DNA of 37,161 bases. Source: Deltaproteobacteria bacterium. Lineage in GTDB: Bacteria; Desulfobacterota; Binatia; JACPRU01. The first letter of the stretch is position 1. Every line of letters starts with the position of its first letter. The position numbers were made by a program, and so were the translations under genes. The stretch spans positions 1 through 37,161 of the forward strand of contig JACPRU010000062.1 in assembly GCA_016189835.1 (NCBI GenBank). The letters are read 5' to 3'. The notes beneath the pieces are model-generated. The model did no database searches, was not told the origin of the DNA, and saw only the letters and a program-made list of their open reading frames with translations. This document shows positions 1-7,999 of this stretch, in pieces.

Positions 1-43
1 ACGTTGGCCGGGAGTGCGTTGGCGCAAAGCCCGGGCAAGCACA

Positions 44-59
44 AGCGGTAGACACCGCT
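44..59 (-). terminator. Hairpin after the HTH regulator gene
   Basis: Perfect inverted repeat with arms AGCGGT (44-49) and ACCGCT (54-59) and a 4-nt loop. It lies about 40 nt beyond the minus-strand stop of the HTH gene. On the minus strand the arm is followed by TTGTGCTTG, only a weak T-rich tail, so it is at best a weak intrinsic terminator. I see no gene in bases 1-100. Confidence 0.35.
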
Positions 60-100
60 CGGTCTCTACACCCGGCCGCGATATCCGATCCGACCAGCGG

Positions 101-544
101 TTAGTTCGATCCCGCTTCGGCAAGCCACCGCCGAAAGAGGACGCCCAGCCGGCCGGTGGGCCTGAGCTGGTTTCTTCCCCGCTCCCAGCGGGCGATCGTG
201 GTCTCGTCAACGCCGAGTTCCGCGGCGAGCTTCCGCCTCGAGAGCCCGAGCGCTCTGCGCCTGGCGGCGATCCGAGTCCCGAGGGAGGCATCAGCCGCGT
301 TCTGGGTTGGGTCATAGCCCAAGAACGCGACTATCACCGGCATGAAGCGGAGCGCGGGGGCGGTGTTGCCCTTCTCCCAGTTCACGAGGGTGGCCGCATC
401 GGACCCGATCCGATCCGCAACCTCTCGCTGAAGGAGCCCGAGCTCTAATCTCCGCTTGCGAATGTGATCGCCCAAGGTCTTGAGTTCTCTTGGCAATCGG
501 GGGTCGGTCCGCGTCGCCTTGAGCCGCAGGTGGCAGAAAGGCAA
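101..544 (-). CDS. Double XRE-type helix-turn-helix transcriptional regulator (TTG start)
   Basis: A 147-residue predicted cytoplasmic DNA-binding protein made almost wholly of two tandem XRE/Cro-like HTH units. Unit 1 spans about residues 25-76 (LGDHIRKRRLELGL, then the NWEKG recognition-helix end). Unit 2 spans about 88-138 (IAARRRALGLSRRKLA, then ARWERG). The open frame continues upstream, but that part is antisense to the comM remnant and arginine-rich, so it is not real protein. I place the start at TTG 544-542, which gives MPFCHLRLKA; from memory this family commonly starts MPFCHL. A GGGG run about 12 nt upstream is only a poor ribosome site. The targets are unknown. The start codon lies within about 8 bp of the point where comM homology begins, so the promoter would have to lie inside comM sequence. 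The gene may therefore be displaced, silent or newly wired. Confidence 0.75.
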   Translation of the reverse strand: MPFCHLRLKATRTDPRLPRELKTLGDHIRKRRLELGLLQREVADRIGSDAATLVNWEKGNTAPALRFMPVIVAFLGYDPTQNAADASLGTRIAARRRALGLSRRKLAAELGVDETTIARWERGRNQLRPTGRLGVLFRRWLAEAGSN

Positions 545-552
545 CGCAGGAA

Positions 553-1026
553 TGCCCCTGCGGCCAGCTCGGCGACCCGCGCCGCTCCTGCGCCTGCTCG
601 GCCAGCGAGGTCCGCCGCTATCGCGGTCGCATCTCCGGGCCGCTGCTCGACCGCATCGACCTGCACGTCGAGGTGCCGGCGCTGCTGCCCCCCGAGCTGC
701 GCGGCGCCGGTCCCGGCGAGCCGTCGGCCGCGGTGCGCGCGCGGGTGCGCCGGGCGCGCGCCGGCCAGCTCGAGCGATTCGCCGGCACCCCTCTGCTCTG
801 CAACGCGCAGATGGGCGCACGAGAGATCCGCGCCCACTGCGCCCTGGACGCGGCCGGCCAGCGGCTGCTCGAGGATGCGCTCGAGCGGCTCGCGCTTTCC
901 GCCCGCGCCCACGGCAGGATCCTCAAGGTCGCTCGCACGATCGCCGACCTCGCCGGCGAGCCGCGGCTGCTCCCGGCGCACGTCGCCGAAGCTCTACAGC
1001 ATCGGGCCCTCGATCGCCTGCCGTGA
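553..1026 (+). pseudogene. comM: 5'-truncated comM (YifB/Mg-chelatase-like AAA+ protein) remnant
   Basis: The frame encodes the C-terminal ~157 residues of ComM, the ring helicase that supports branch migration in natural transformation. Recognisable pieces in order are CPCGQLGDP, then RYRGRISGPLLDRIDLHVEV, then the Mg_chelatase C-terminal domain ending RTIADLAG...LPAHVAEAL. A full ComM is roughly 500 residues. The Walker A/B AAA+ core and N-terminal domain are absent. Homology starts abruptly at about base 553, a TGA lies in frame at 520-522, and no ATG occurs before 673. The upstream DNA instead encodes an HTH regulator on the other strand. Either an insertion or deletion destroyed the gene, or the assembly is chimeric here. 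comM is a known island insertion target in other bacteria (AbaR islands in Acinetobacter). Confidence 0.85.
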
Positions 1027-1098
1027 GCCGGTACGCAAGAATCGTTCCGCTTCCGGTTCCCCGCGCCGGGCTTGGTGTGGTACGGCTGAGATTGCACG

Positions 1099-3477
1099 AT
1101 GTCCCTAACTCCCAAGACGAAACGGCGCGCCGAGGCCGACCAGAGGCTGCTCTCGTTCCTGGTCCGCGCCAAGAAGCTCGATGCGGCAAAGGCCCAGGAA
1201 GTCGAGCGTCTGGTCGACTCGGAGGATCTCTCGGCCATCCAGGCGATGGCCGCGCGCGGCATCCTCAGCGAGGAGGAGATCGCCAGCGCGATCGGCGTCG
1301 GGCTGCGCGTGCCGCTCCTCAACCTGAACTCGGTGCCCTTCGACGACCAGGTGACGGTGCTCGTCAAGGGTGACCTCGCCGCGCGCGCGGCGATCGTTCC
1401 GATCCGCAAAGACGGCCAGTTCCTCATCCTGGCGATGTCCAATCCGTTCGATCAGGAGGCGATCCGCACGGTGGAGTTCACCACCGACCTGAAGGTGCGT
1501 CCGGCGGTGGCGCCGCGCTCGCAGGTCGTCGCCGCGATCGAGGAGAGCTACAAGCTCGACAGGTCGCTCCGCTCGCTGCTCGCCGACATTCCCGACACCT
1601 CCGGCATCGAGCTGGTGCGCGAGAACGGCGACGTCGACCTGCGCACGCTCGCCAGCGAAGCCGAGGGAGCGCCGATCATCAAGATGGTGAACCTCATCCT
1701 GGTCGATGCGCTCGCCGCCGACGCCAGCGACATTCACGTCGAGCCGGGGCCGAACTTCGTGCAGGTGCGCTATCGCATCAACGGCGTGCTCGAGGACGTC
1801 CTGCAGGTGCCCAAGTGGGCCCAGAACCCGGTGGTGGCGCGCCTCAAGGTGATGGCCAAGCTCGACATCACCGAACGGCGCGTTCCCCAGGACGGCCATC
1901 TGCGCGTGCGCTACGAGCAGAACCTCGTCGACTTCCGCGTCTCCTCGCTGCCGACCCACGACGGCGAGAAGATCGTCATGCGCATCCTGAACGCGGCCAC
2001 GGGATTGCGGCGCATGGACAGGATCGGTCTTTCCGAGCGTGACCTGGGGACGCTGCGCAGCGCGATCGCCGCGCCGGAGGGCATGATCCTGGTCACCGGG
2101 CCCACCGGCAGCGGCAAGACCACGACGCTCTACTCGATCATCCAGGAGTTGCTCTCGCCAGAGATCAACATCGTCACGATCGAGAATCCGATCGAGTATC
2201 AGATCAAGGGGATCTCGCAGGTCGAGGTGAACGAGAAGCAGGGCCTGACGTTCGCGTCGGCCCTGCGGTCGATCCTGCGCCAGGACCCCGACGTGATCCT
2301 GATCGGCGAGATCCGCGACCGCGAGACGGCGGAGATCGCGTTCCAGGCCGCGCAGACCGGGCACCTGGTGCTGTCGACGCTGCACACCAACGACACCGTG
2401 GCGACGATCACCCGCCTGCTCGAGCTCGGTATCGAGCACCACGTGCTGGCGTCGTCGCTGGTCGCGGTGGCGGCGCAACGACTGGTGCGGGCGGTCTGCG
2501 CGCGCTGCCGGGAACCGGAGCCGTTCCCGGCGGAGCTGAGCCAGGCGCTCGGGCTCGCCAAGAGCGCCGGCGTGCGCGGCAAGGGGTGTCCCGCCTGCCG
2601 CAACACCGGCTTCGCCGGGCGCACCGGTATCTACGAGGTCCTGCGCATGAGCCCGGCGCTGCAGAAGCTGATCGAGGCGAAGAACAGCGAGAGCCCGATC
2701 CGCACGCTCGCTCAGCAAGAAGGGATGACGCTGCTTCGCCAGGGCGCGGTGGCCAAGATCGAAAGCGAGATCACGACCCCGGAGGAGGTCCTGCGGGTCG
2801 TGCAGGTCGAGAGCCGCGAGCCTCGCTGCCCGCAGTGCGCGCACGTGATCGAGCCCTCGTTCGCCGTCTGCCCCTACTGCCTCTACCAGCTGCAGGTTCA
2901 CTGTCCGTCCTGCGGCGCGCCGCTCAAGAAGGAATGGAAGAGCTGCCCGTACTGCGGGCCGGCCAAGGCCGCCGCCGCGCCGGCGCCGAGCGCGTCGCCC
3001 GCGGCACCGGTCCCCGCGATGGCCGCGGTGCGCCCCGAGGCGCCGCCGCTCGGCGCCATCGAGACCCCCATGGTGCTGATCGTCGACGACAACGACGAGC
3101 TGCGCAAGATCGTTCGGCTGACGCTCGAGCGCGGGGCGCGGCGGGTGGCCTGCGACGAAGCCGCCAACGGCTTCGAGGCGCTCGGCAAGGTCGAGGCGCG
3201 CAAGCCCCACTTGATCATCCTCGACGTGATGATGCCGGGAATGGACGGCGTGGAGGTCTGCAAGCGCCTGCGCGCGAAGCTCTCGACGGCGTTGATCCCG
3301 GTGATCATGCTCACCGCCCGCGCCGACCCGGAGAGCAAGGAGCTCGGCTTCCTGGCCGGCACCGACGACTATCTGACCAAGCCGTTCGAGCGCCAGGAGC
3401 TGGTGGCTCGCGTGCACCGGCTGCTCGAGCGCACCTACGGCTGGGGCCGTTCGACCGAGGCGCTGGCGTCCGCCTGA
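1099..3477 (+). CDS. Type IV pilus/type II secretion assembly ATPase (PilB/GspE-like) fused to double zinc ribbon and receiver domain
   Basis: A 792-residue cytoplasmic motor ATPase expected to power pilin polymerisation or type II secretion. The MshEN/GspE N-domain covers about residues 15-155. The ATPase has Walker A GPTGSGKTT at ~334-342, the Asp-box/Walker B QDPDVILIGEIRD from 395, and the PilB/GspE tetracysteine zinc site (CARC ~467-470, CPAC ~497-500). Unusually, eight further Cys (577, 580, 591, 594, 602, 605, 616, 619) form two zinc ribbons. An Ala/Pro-rich linker (~620-655) follows, then a CheY-like receiver with phospho-acceptor D709 in LDVMMPGMDG and conserved K761. Most PilB proteins are ~560-580 residues and lack both additions. 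No other pilus gene lies in the window; the neighbouring comM remnant also belongs to competence. No clear Shine-Dalgarno precedes the ATG. Ribbon and receiver probably control assembly or activity, which is inference. Confidence 0.93.
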   Translation: MSLTPKTKRRAEADQRLLSFLVRAKKLDAAKAQEVERLVDSEDLSAIQAMAARGILSEEEIASAIGVGLRVPLLNLNSVPFDDQVTVLVKGDLAARAAIVPIRKDGQFLILAMSNPFDQEAIRTVEFTTDLKVRPAVAPRSQVVAAIEESYKLDRSLRSLLADIPDTSGIELVRENGDVDLRTLASEAEGAPIIKMVNLILVDALAADASDIHVEPGPNFVQVRYRINGVLEDVLQVPKWAQNPVVARLKVMAKLDITERRVPQDGHLRVRYEQNLVDFRVSSLPTHDGEKIVMRILNAATGLRRMDRIGLSERDLGTLRSAIAAPEGMILVTGPTGSGKTTTLYSIIQELLSPEINIVTIENPIEYQIKGISQVEVNEKQGLTFASALRSILRQDPDVILIGEIRDRETAEIAFQAAQTGHLVLSTLHTNDTVATITRLLELGIEHHVLASSLVAVAAQRLVRAVCARCREPEPFPAELSQALGLAKSAGVRGKGCPACRNTGFAGRTGIYEVLRMSPALQKLIEAKNSESPIRTLAQQEGMTLLRQGAVAKIESEITTPEEVLRVVQVESREPRCPQCAHVIEPSFAVCPYCLYQLQVHCPSCGAPLKKEWKSCPYCGPAKAAAAPAPSASPAAPVPAMAAVRPEAPPLGAIETPMVLIVDDNDELRKIVRLTLERGARRVACDEAANGFEALGKVEARKPHLIILDVMMPGMDGVEVCKRLRAKLSTALIPVIMLTARADPESKELGFLAGTDDYLTKPFERQELVARVHRLLERTYGWGRSTEALASA

Positions 3478-3553
3478 GTCACCGGCTGCGGCAGGCTCTG
3501 CGGACGAGGCCGTCAGCAGGCGGTCGAGACAGGGAGGCCGGAGTCTCGCGTGC

Positions 3554-3569
3554 GACGGGGGTCCCCGTC
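3554..3569. terminator. Hairpin between convergent pilB-like and ptsP genes
   Basis: Arms GACGGGG (3554-3560) and CCCCGTC (3563-3569) form a perfect inverted repeat over the ptsP stop codon, 77 nt after the pilB-like stop. No T-tract follows on either strand. The 90-bp gap between the convergent genes holds nothing else I recognise. Confidence 0.4.
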
Positions 3570-6012
3570 AGCGATAGATTTCCATCAGCTCGATCACGCC
3601 GAGCTTCTTCATCATCCCGAACAGGTATCCCTTGATCTCCTGCGCGCTCGACATCTCGAGCACCTTGCCCGCCATCTCGCGCGCGGTGGCGTAGTCCACG
3701 CTGCGGATCAGGCGCTTGATCGACGGGATGAAGAACGAGCCCATGCTCAGCTGATCGATGCCGAGGCCGATCAGCACGAGGGCGCACACCGGGTCGGCCG
3801 CCATCTCGCCGCAGACACTGAGCGGCTTGCCGACCCGGTGCGCGGCGCGGGCGGTGATCGCGATCGCGCGCAACACCGCGGGGTGCAGCGGCTCGTAGAG
3901 CGAGGCGACCTTGCGGTTGTTGCGGTCGACGGCGAGCAGGTACTGGATCAGGTCGTTGGTGCCGAGGCTCAAGAAATCGACCTCGCGGGCCAACTCCTCG
4001 GTCTGCAGCATCGCCGACGGCACCTCGATCATGATGCCGACCGCCATCTCCTCGTCGAAGCGGATACTGGACTGACGCAGCTCGCGCCGCACCTCGTCGA
4101 GCAGCTCCTTGGCGCGCCACACCTCCTCGACGCTCGAGATCATCGGCAGCAGCAGCCGCACGCGCCCATGGGCGCTGGCCCTCAGGATGGCGCGCAGCTG
4201 AACCTTGAAGAGATCGCGCTGCTCGAGCGAGATCCGGATCGAACGCCAGCCGAGGAACGGGTTCTCCTCCTTCGGGTGCCGCAAGTACGCCGGATACTTG
4301 TCCGCGCCGAGGTCGAGCGTCCGCACGGTCACGTGCTGCTCGCCGAGAGCGTCGATCACCTTGCGGTACAGTGCCACCTGTTCTTCCTCGTCGGGGAAGT
4401 CGCGGTAGGTGAGAAACGGGAACTCGGTGCGGTAGAGACCGACGCCCTCCGCGCCGTGGCGACGCGCGAAGACCAGGTCGCTCATCAGGCCGATGTTGGC
4501 GTCGAGCGTGACCCGGCGCCCGTCCCGCGTCAGCGCCGGCACGTCGTGCAGCGCCTCGAGCTCGCGATTGAACGCCCGATACTCCCGGTCGAGCCGCTCG
4601 TACTCCGCCAGCACGTCCTTGGACGGCCGGACGTAGACCACCCCGGAATTCCCGTCGACGATCAGCCGGTCGTCCTCGCGCACGGACTCCAGGAGCGAGT
4701 CGACGCCGACCACCGTCGGGATCTCGAACGACTTGGCGAGAATCGTCGCGTGCGACGTCGCCCCGCCGGTGGCGAGCACGATCCCGCGCAGCCGCTCGGG
4801 AGCGAGCGCGGCGAGGTCCGACAGCGTCAGCTCCTCGGCGACCAGGATGCCCGATTCCGGCAGCTCGCGCTCCGCGTCCTCGACACCGAGCAGGTTGCGC
4901 AGCAGCCGATGACCGATGTCCCGCACGTCGGTCGAGCGCTCGCGCAGGTAGCGGTCGGTCATGCGCGCGAACGCGCCCACGTATTCGTCGACGGTGAACT
5001 GCAGGGCCGTCTCGGCGGCGAACCCGTCCTCGACGAAGGCGTGGATCCTATCGAGGAAGCTCTTGTCCTCGAGCATCATGCGGTGCGTCTCGAACAGGCT
5101 CGCGTCGACCTCCGGCATGCGGTCGGTCATGCGCGCCTTCGTCGCCTCGATCTCGTCGAGCGCCTGGCGCTGCGCCTCCTGGAAGCGGCGCCACTCGGCG
5201 GCGGGATCCTCGCAGCGCAGCTCCCCGAGCTGGTCGAAGCTCACCAGCGGCCGTAGCACGTGCGCCGAGCCGATGCCGAAGCCGGGAGCGGCGGGGACGC
5301 CGCCGAGCCGCGAGGCGCGCGGGCGCTCCTCCGCGGGGGGCGCCTCCGCCGTGTCCTGTCGCTGTTCGTAGGCGTGCAGACGCCGGATGGCATCGGCCAT
5401 CCGCTGCTGGTACTCGCTGCGCTCCTTCTCCTTGCTCTGCAGCGACTCCGACAGCCGGAGCTGGACGATGATGCTCGCGACCTGCGCGGCGATCGCCTTG
5501 AGCAGCCGCAGCTCGTCGCCGCCGAAGCGGCGCCGGCGCAGGGTCTGTACCACCAGCACGCCGAGCGCCTTCTTGCGCTCGACCACCGGCACGCCGAGGA
5601 AGGAATGGTATCGCTCCTCGCCGGTCTCGGGAAAATACTTGTAGCGCGGATGCGCGAGCGCATCGACCACCATCACCGGCTCGAGCCGCTCGAGCACCAG
5701 GCCCGTGAGCCCCTCGTCGAGCCCCATGCGAACCTTGCCGATCGACGCCCGGAACAGGCCCTCGGTGGCGCACAGCGTGAGATCGCGGGCGCGGGGGTCG
5801 TAGAGGTAGAGCGAGCACACCTCCGTGCTCATGCGCTCGGCGACGACGCGCACGATGGCCTCGAGCGACTCCTGCAGGTCGTGCGAGCTCGAGAGGATCG
5901 CGCCGATGTCCTCGAGCACCGAGAGCCCGTGCGAGGCGCGGCGCGCGCGCAGCGACGCCGTGTGGTTGCGGCGGTCGCTCTTGACCGCCGGTCGCTTCTT
6001 GGCGCGGTTCAT
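3568..6012 (-). CDS. ptsP: Phosphoenolpyruvate-protein phosphotransferase PtsP (EI-Ntr) with GAF domain
   Basis: An 814-residue cytoplasmic enzyme, the nitrogen-PTS enzyme I, which autophosphorylates from PEP and passes phosphate to NPr. An N-terminal GAF domain lies at about residues 32-170, followed by a charged coiled-coil stretch. Then come the PEP-utiliser N domain, the swivelling phosphohistidine domain with active H421 in GGATSHATILA, and the PEP-binding TIM barrel with LGTNDLIQY and catalytic C734 in SVCGEMAADP. All key residues are present. ATG 6012 is chosen because the longer ORF overlaps thiD and reads as low-complexity Arg-rich sequence. It is the last gene of the cobB-memo-degT-thiD-ptsP run, 17 nt after thiD, and has its own candidate promoter. 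No ptsO or ptsN is in the window. Confidence 0.95.
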   Translation of the reverse strand: MNRAKKRPAVKSDRRNHTASLRARRASHGLSVLEDIGAILSSSHDLQESLEAIVRVVAERMSTEVCSLYLYDPRARDLTLCATEGLFRASIGKVRMGLDEGLTGLVLERLEPVMVVDALAHPRYKYFPETGEERYHSFLGVPVVERKKALGVLVVQTLRRRRFGGDELRLLKAIAAQVASIIVQLRLSESLQSKEKERSEYQQRMADAIRRLHAYEQRQDTAEAPPAEERPRASRLGGVPAAPGFGIGSAHVLRPLVSFDQLGELRCEDPAAEWRRFQEAQRQALDEIEATKARMTDRMPEVDASLFETHRMMLEDKSFLDRIHAFVEDGFAAETALQFTVDEYVGAFARMTDRYLRERSTDVRDIGHRLLRNLLGVEDAERELPESGILVAEELTLSDLAALAPERLRGIVLATGGATSHATILAKSFEIPTVVGVDSLLESVREDDRLIVDGNSGVVYVRPSKDVLAEYERLDREYRAFNRELEALHDVPALTRDGRRVTLDANIGLMSDLVFARRHGAEGVGLYRTEFPFLTYRDFPDEEEQVALYRKVIDALGEQHVTVRTLDLGADKYPAYLRHPKEENPFLGWRSIRISLEQRDLFKVQLRAILRASAHGRVRLLLPMISSVEEVWRAKELLDEVRRELRQSSIRFDEEMAVGIMIEVPSAMLQTEELAREVDFLSLGTNDLIQYLLAVDRNNRKVASLYEPLHPAVLRAIAITARAAHRVGKPLSVCGEMAADPVCALVLIGLGIDQLSMGSFFIPSIKRLIRSVDYATAREMAGKVLEMSSAQEIKGYLFGMMKKLGVIELMEIYR

Positions 6013-6021
6013 GGAGAGGCG

Positions 6022-6051
6022 ATGATAACCTAGGCGACACCGCGCCGAGAA
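6022..6051 (-). promoter_or_regulatory. Candidate leaderless promoter of ptsP
   Basis: On the minus strand TTCTCG (6051-6046) is followed after 18 nt by TATCAT (6027-6022), a 5/6 match to the -10 consensus. Transcription would start near 6015, about 3 nt before the ATG at 6012, and no Shine-Dalgarno is present. It overlaps the end of thiD. The -35 is poor (3/6). Confidence 0.4.
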
Positions 6052-6857
6052 GAGGCGGGCGATCGGAGGTCGAGGCGCGGCCGGCCGGAGCCGAGCACGA
6101 CGGCGCGGCGCAATCGCCGCTCGACGAATCGCTTCGCCCACGCCACCGCCTCGTCGAGGCTCGCGCCGCGCGCGAGGTGAGCGGCCAGCGCCGCGGAGAA
6201 CACGCAGCCGGTGCCGTGCGCGCCGGCGGGGACTCTGCGGCCGACGAAGCGCCGGATGCCCCGCCGGTCGGCGAGCACGTCCACCGGCTCGCCGACGAGG
6301 TGTCCGCCGGTGACCACCACGCTGCGCGCCCCGAGCCGCAGCAGGCGGCGCGCCGCCTCGGTCGCCGAGCGCACGTCGACCGCCTCCACGCCGGCGAGCT
6401 GCGAGGCCTCGCTCAGGTTCGGGGTCATCACCCGCGCCAGCGGCAGCAGCCGCTCCCGCAGCGCGCGCACGCCGCCGTGGTCGAGCAGCATCGCGCCGCT
6501 CGTCGAACGGAGGACCGGATCGACCACCAGGTTACGCACGCGGGCCGCCGCCAGCGCCCGCGCGACGGCGGACACGATGCGGCTCTCGCCGAGCATGCCG
6601 GTCTTCACCGCATCGGCGCCGACGTCGCCGAGCACCGCCTCGATCTGCGCCGCCACCAGACGCGGCGGCAGGCACTGGACCGCGCGTACCCGGACCGTAT
6701 CCTGCACCGTCACCGCGGTGAGCGCGCAGGTGCCGAAGACGCCGAGCGCGGCGAACGTCGCGAGGTCCGCCTGCACGCCGGCTCCCGCGCTGCTGTCCGA
6801 GCCGGCGACGGTCAGCACCCTCGCCGGCCGTCCGCGGCGCGCCCGCGGCGGTGTCAT
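6030..6857 (-). CDS. thiD: Hydroxymethylpyrimidine/phosphomethylpyrimidine kinase ThiD
   Basis: A 275-residue ribokinase-fold enzyme that phosphorylates HMP and HMP-P for thiamine synthesis. Hallmarks are the substrate loop VAGSDSSAGAGVQADL (17-32), the conserved KTGML stretch (85-89), VVDPVLRSTSGA (111-122), TPNLSEA (145-151), TGGH (183-186), and the anion-hole motif AGAHGTGC with C218 followed by SAALAAHLA. ATG 6857 overlaps the TGA of the DegT gene (ATGA), so translation is probably coupled. The longer in-frame extension reads into the DegT gene and was rejected. No other thiamine gene is nearby, and the operon partners do not suggest thiamine-specific regulation. I saw no obvious TPP riboswitch upstream, though I did not fold the RNA. 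Confidence 0.94.
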   Translation of the reverse strand: MTPPRARRGRPARVLTVAGSDSSAGAGVQADLATFAALGVFGTCALTAVTVQDTVRVRAVQCLPPRLVAAQIEAVLGDVGADAVKTGMLGESRIVSAVARALAAARVRNLVVDPVLRSTSGAMLLDHGGVRALRERLLPLARVMTPNLSEASQLAGVEAVDVRSATEAARRLLRLGARSVVVTGGHLVGEPVDVLADRRGIRRFVGRRVPAGAHGTGCVFSAALAAHLARGASLDEAVAWAKRFVERRLRRAVVLGSGRPRLDLRSPASSRRGVA

Positions 6858-7999
6858 CGCGCCCGGTGGAACGCGGCGATCGTCTCCACCACGTAGTCGA
6901 TCTGGTCGTCCGACAGCTCGGGAAAGATCGGCAGCGCCAGGCATTCGCGACAGACCCGCTCGGCCTGCGGAAAATCTCCGTCGCGGAAGCCGAGATCGGC
7001 GAAGCACGGCTGGCGATGCAGCGGCACCGGATAGTAGACCTGGGTCTCGACGCCGGCCTCGGCGAGCGCCTCGCGCAGCTGGTCACGGCGCTCCACGCGG
7101 ATCACGAACTGGTGGAAGACGTGCTCTTCCCCGGCGAGCTCGGGCAGGACGACGCCCTGGCGGTCGAGCCCTGCGTCCCGCAGCCGTCGCTCGTAGGCGG
7201 CGGCGCGCTCGCGGCGCGCCCGGTTCCACGTCTCGAGGTGCTTGAGCTTGACCGACAGCACCGCCGCCTGAAGCGCGTCGAGACGAGAGTTCACGCCGAC
7301 GCGATCGTGCACGTAGCGGCGCAGGCTGCCGTGCGTGCGCAGCAGCCGGACCCGGTGCGCCATCTCCTCTTCCTCGCAGAGCACCATGCCGGCATCGCCG
7401 GCCGCTCCGAGGTTCTTCGAGGGAAAGAACGAGAGCGCGCCGAACAGCCCGAAGGTGCCGGCCATCCGGCTCCCGCGCTCCGTCGCGGCGCGCGCGCCGA
7501 TCGCCTGCGCGGCGTCTTCGACGATTGCCGCGCCGTGCTCCGCCGCCAGCAGCGACAGCGCCGACATCGGCGCCAGGCGCCCGTAGAGATGAACGGGCAT
7601 CAGCACCACCCGGCGCGCTTCGCGGGCCGCGTCGCGGAGCACGGCCGCGACGCTTTCCGGGGCGAGGTTGAAGGTCGCCGGATCGATGTCGCCGAAGAGC
7701 AGGCGGGCGCCGGCGCGGACGATCGAGCCCGCCGTCGCGAAGAACGTGAACGGCGTGGTGACGACCGCATCCTGCGGGCCGATCTCGAGCGCCAGCAGCG
7801 CCAGCAGCAGCGCATCGCTTCCGGAAGCGACGCCGATCGCGTGCGCCGCGCCGGTATAGGCTCGCATCTCCTCCTCGAAGCGCTCCACGGTGGCGCCGAG
7901 CACGAACTGTTGATCGTCGAAGACGGCCTTCACCGCCGCCTCGACCTCGGCGCGGATGGCGGCGTGCTGCGCCTTGAGATCCAGCAGCGGAATCCTCAT
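6854..7999 (-). CDS. DegT/DnrJ/EryC1/StrS-family PLP-dependent sugar aminotransferase
   Basis: A 381-residue fold-type I PLP enzyme of the family that transaminates keto-sugar nucleotides for surface polysaccharides and antibiotics. Visible features are the N-terminal PLLDLKAQ, the cofactor-binding ASGSDALLLAL (58-68), the ring-stacking VEDAAQAIGA with D162, and the Schiff-base lysine K195 in SFFPSKNLG. The C-terminal PLHRQPCF and CLALPIFPELSDDQI are typical. ATG 7999 overlaps the MEMO-like stop in ATGA and thiD overlaps its own stop in the same way, so it sits inside a tightly coupled operon. The substrate is unknown and no sugar-nucleotide genes accompany it. It is not of the HpnO (class III aminotransferase) family, so I do not assign it to hopanoid side chains despite hpnG/hpnH upstream. 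Confidence 0.93.
   Translation of the reverse strand: MRIPLLDLKAQHAAIRAEVEAAVKAVFDDQQFVLGATVERFEEEMRAYTGAAHAIGVASGSDALLLALLALEIGPQDAVVTTPFTFFATAGSIVRAGARLLFGDIDPATFNLAPESVAAVLRDAAREARRVVLMPVHLYGRLAPMSALSLLAAEHGAAIVEDAAQAIGARAATERGSRMAGTFGLFGALSFFPSKNLGAAGDAGMVLCEEEEMAHRVRLLRTHGSLRRYVHDRVGVNSRLDALQAAVLSVKLKHLETWNRARRERAAAYERRLRDAGLDRQGVVLPELAGEEHVFHQFVIRVERRDQLREALAEAGVETQVYYPVPLHRQPCFADLGFRDGDFPQAERVCRECLALPIFPELSDDQIDYVVETIAAFHRAR

Noticed and set aside
14-448. 144-codon plus-strand ORF at the left edge
   Set aside because: Antisense to the double-HTH gene and without recognisable motifs.
1105-3417. 770-codon minus-strand ORF opposite the pilB-like gene
   Set aside because: His/Arg/Asp-rich composition without domains, exact antisense of a clearly real gene; typical GC-rich shadow.
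3550-5256. 568-codon plus-strand ORF opposite ptsP
   Set aside because: Antisense shadow; the opposite strand holds all EI-Ntr catalytic motifs.
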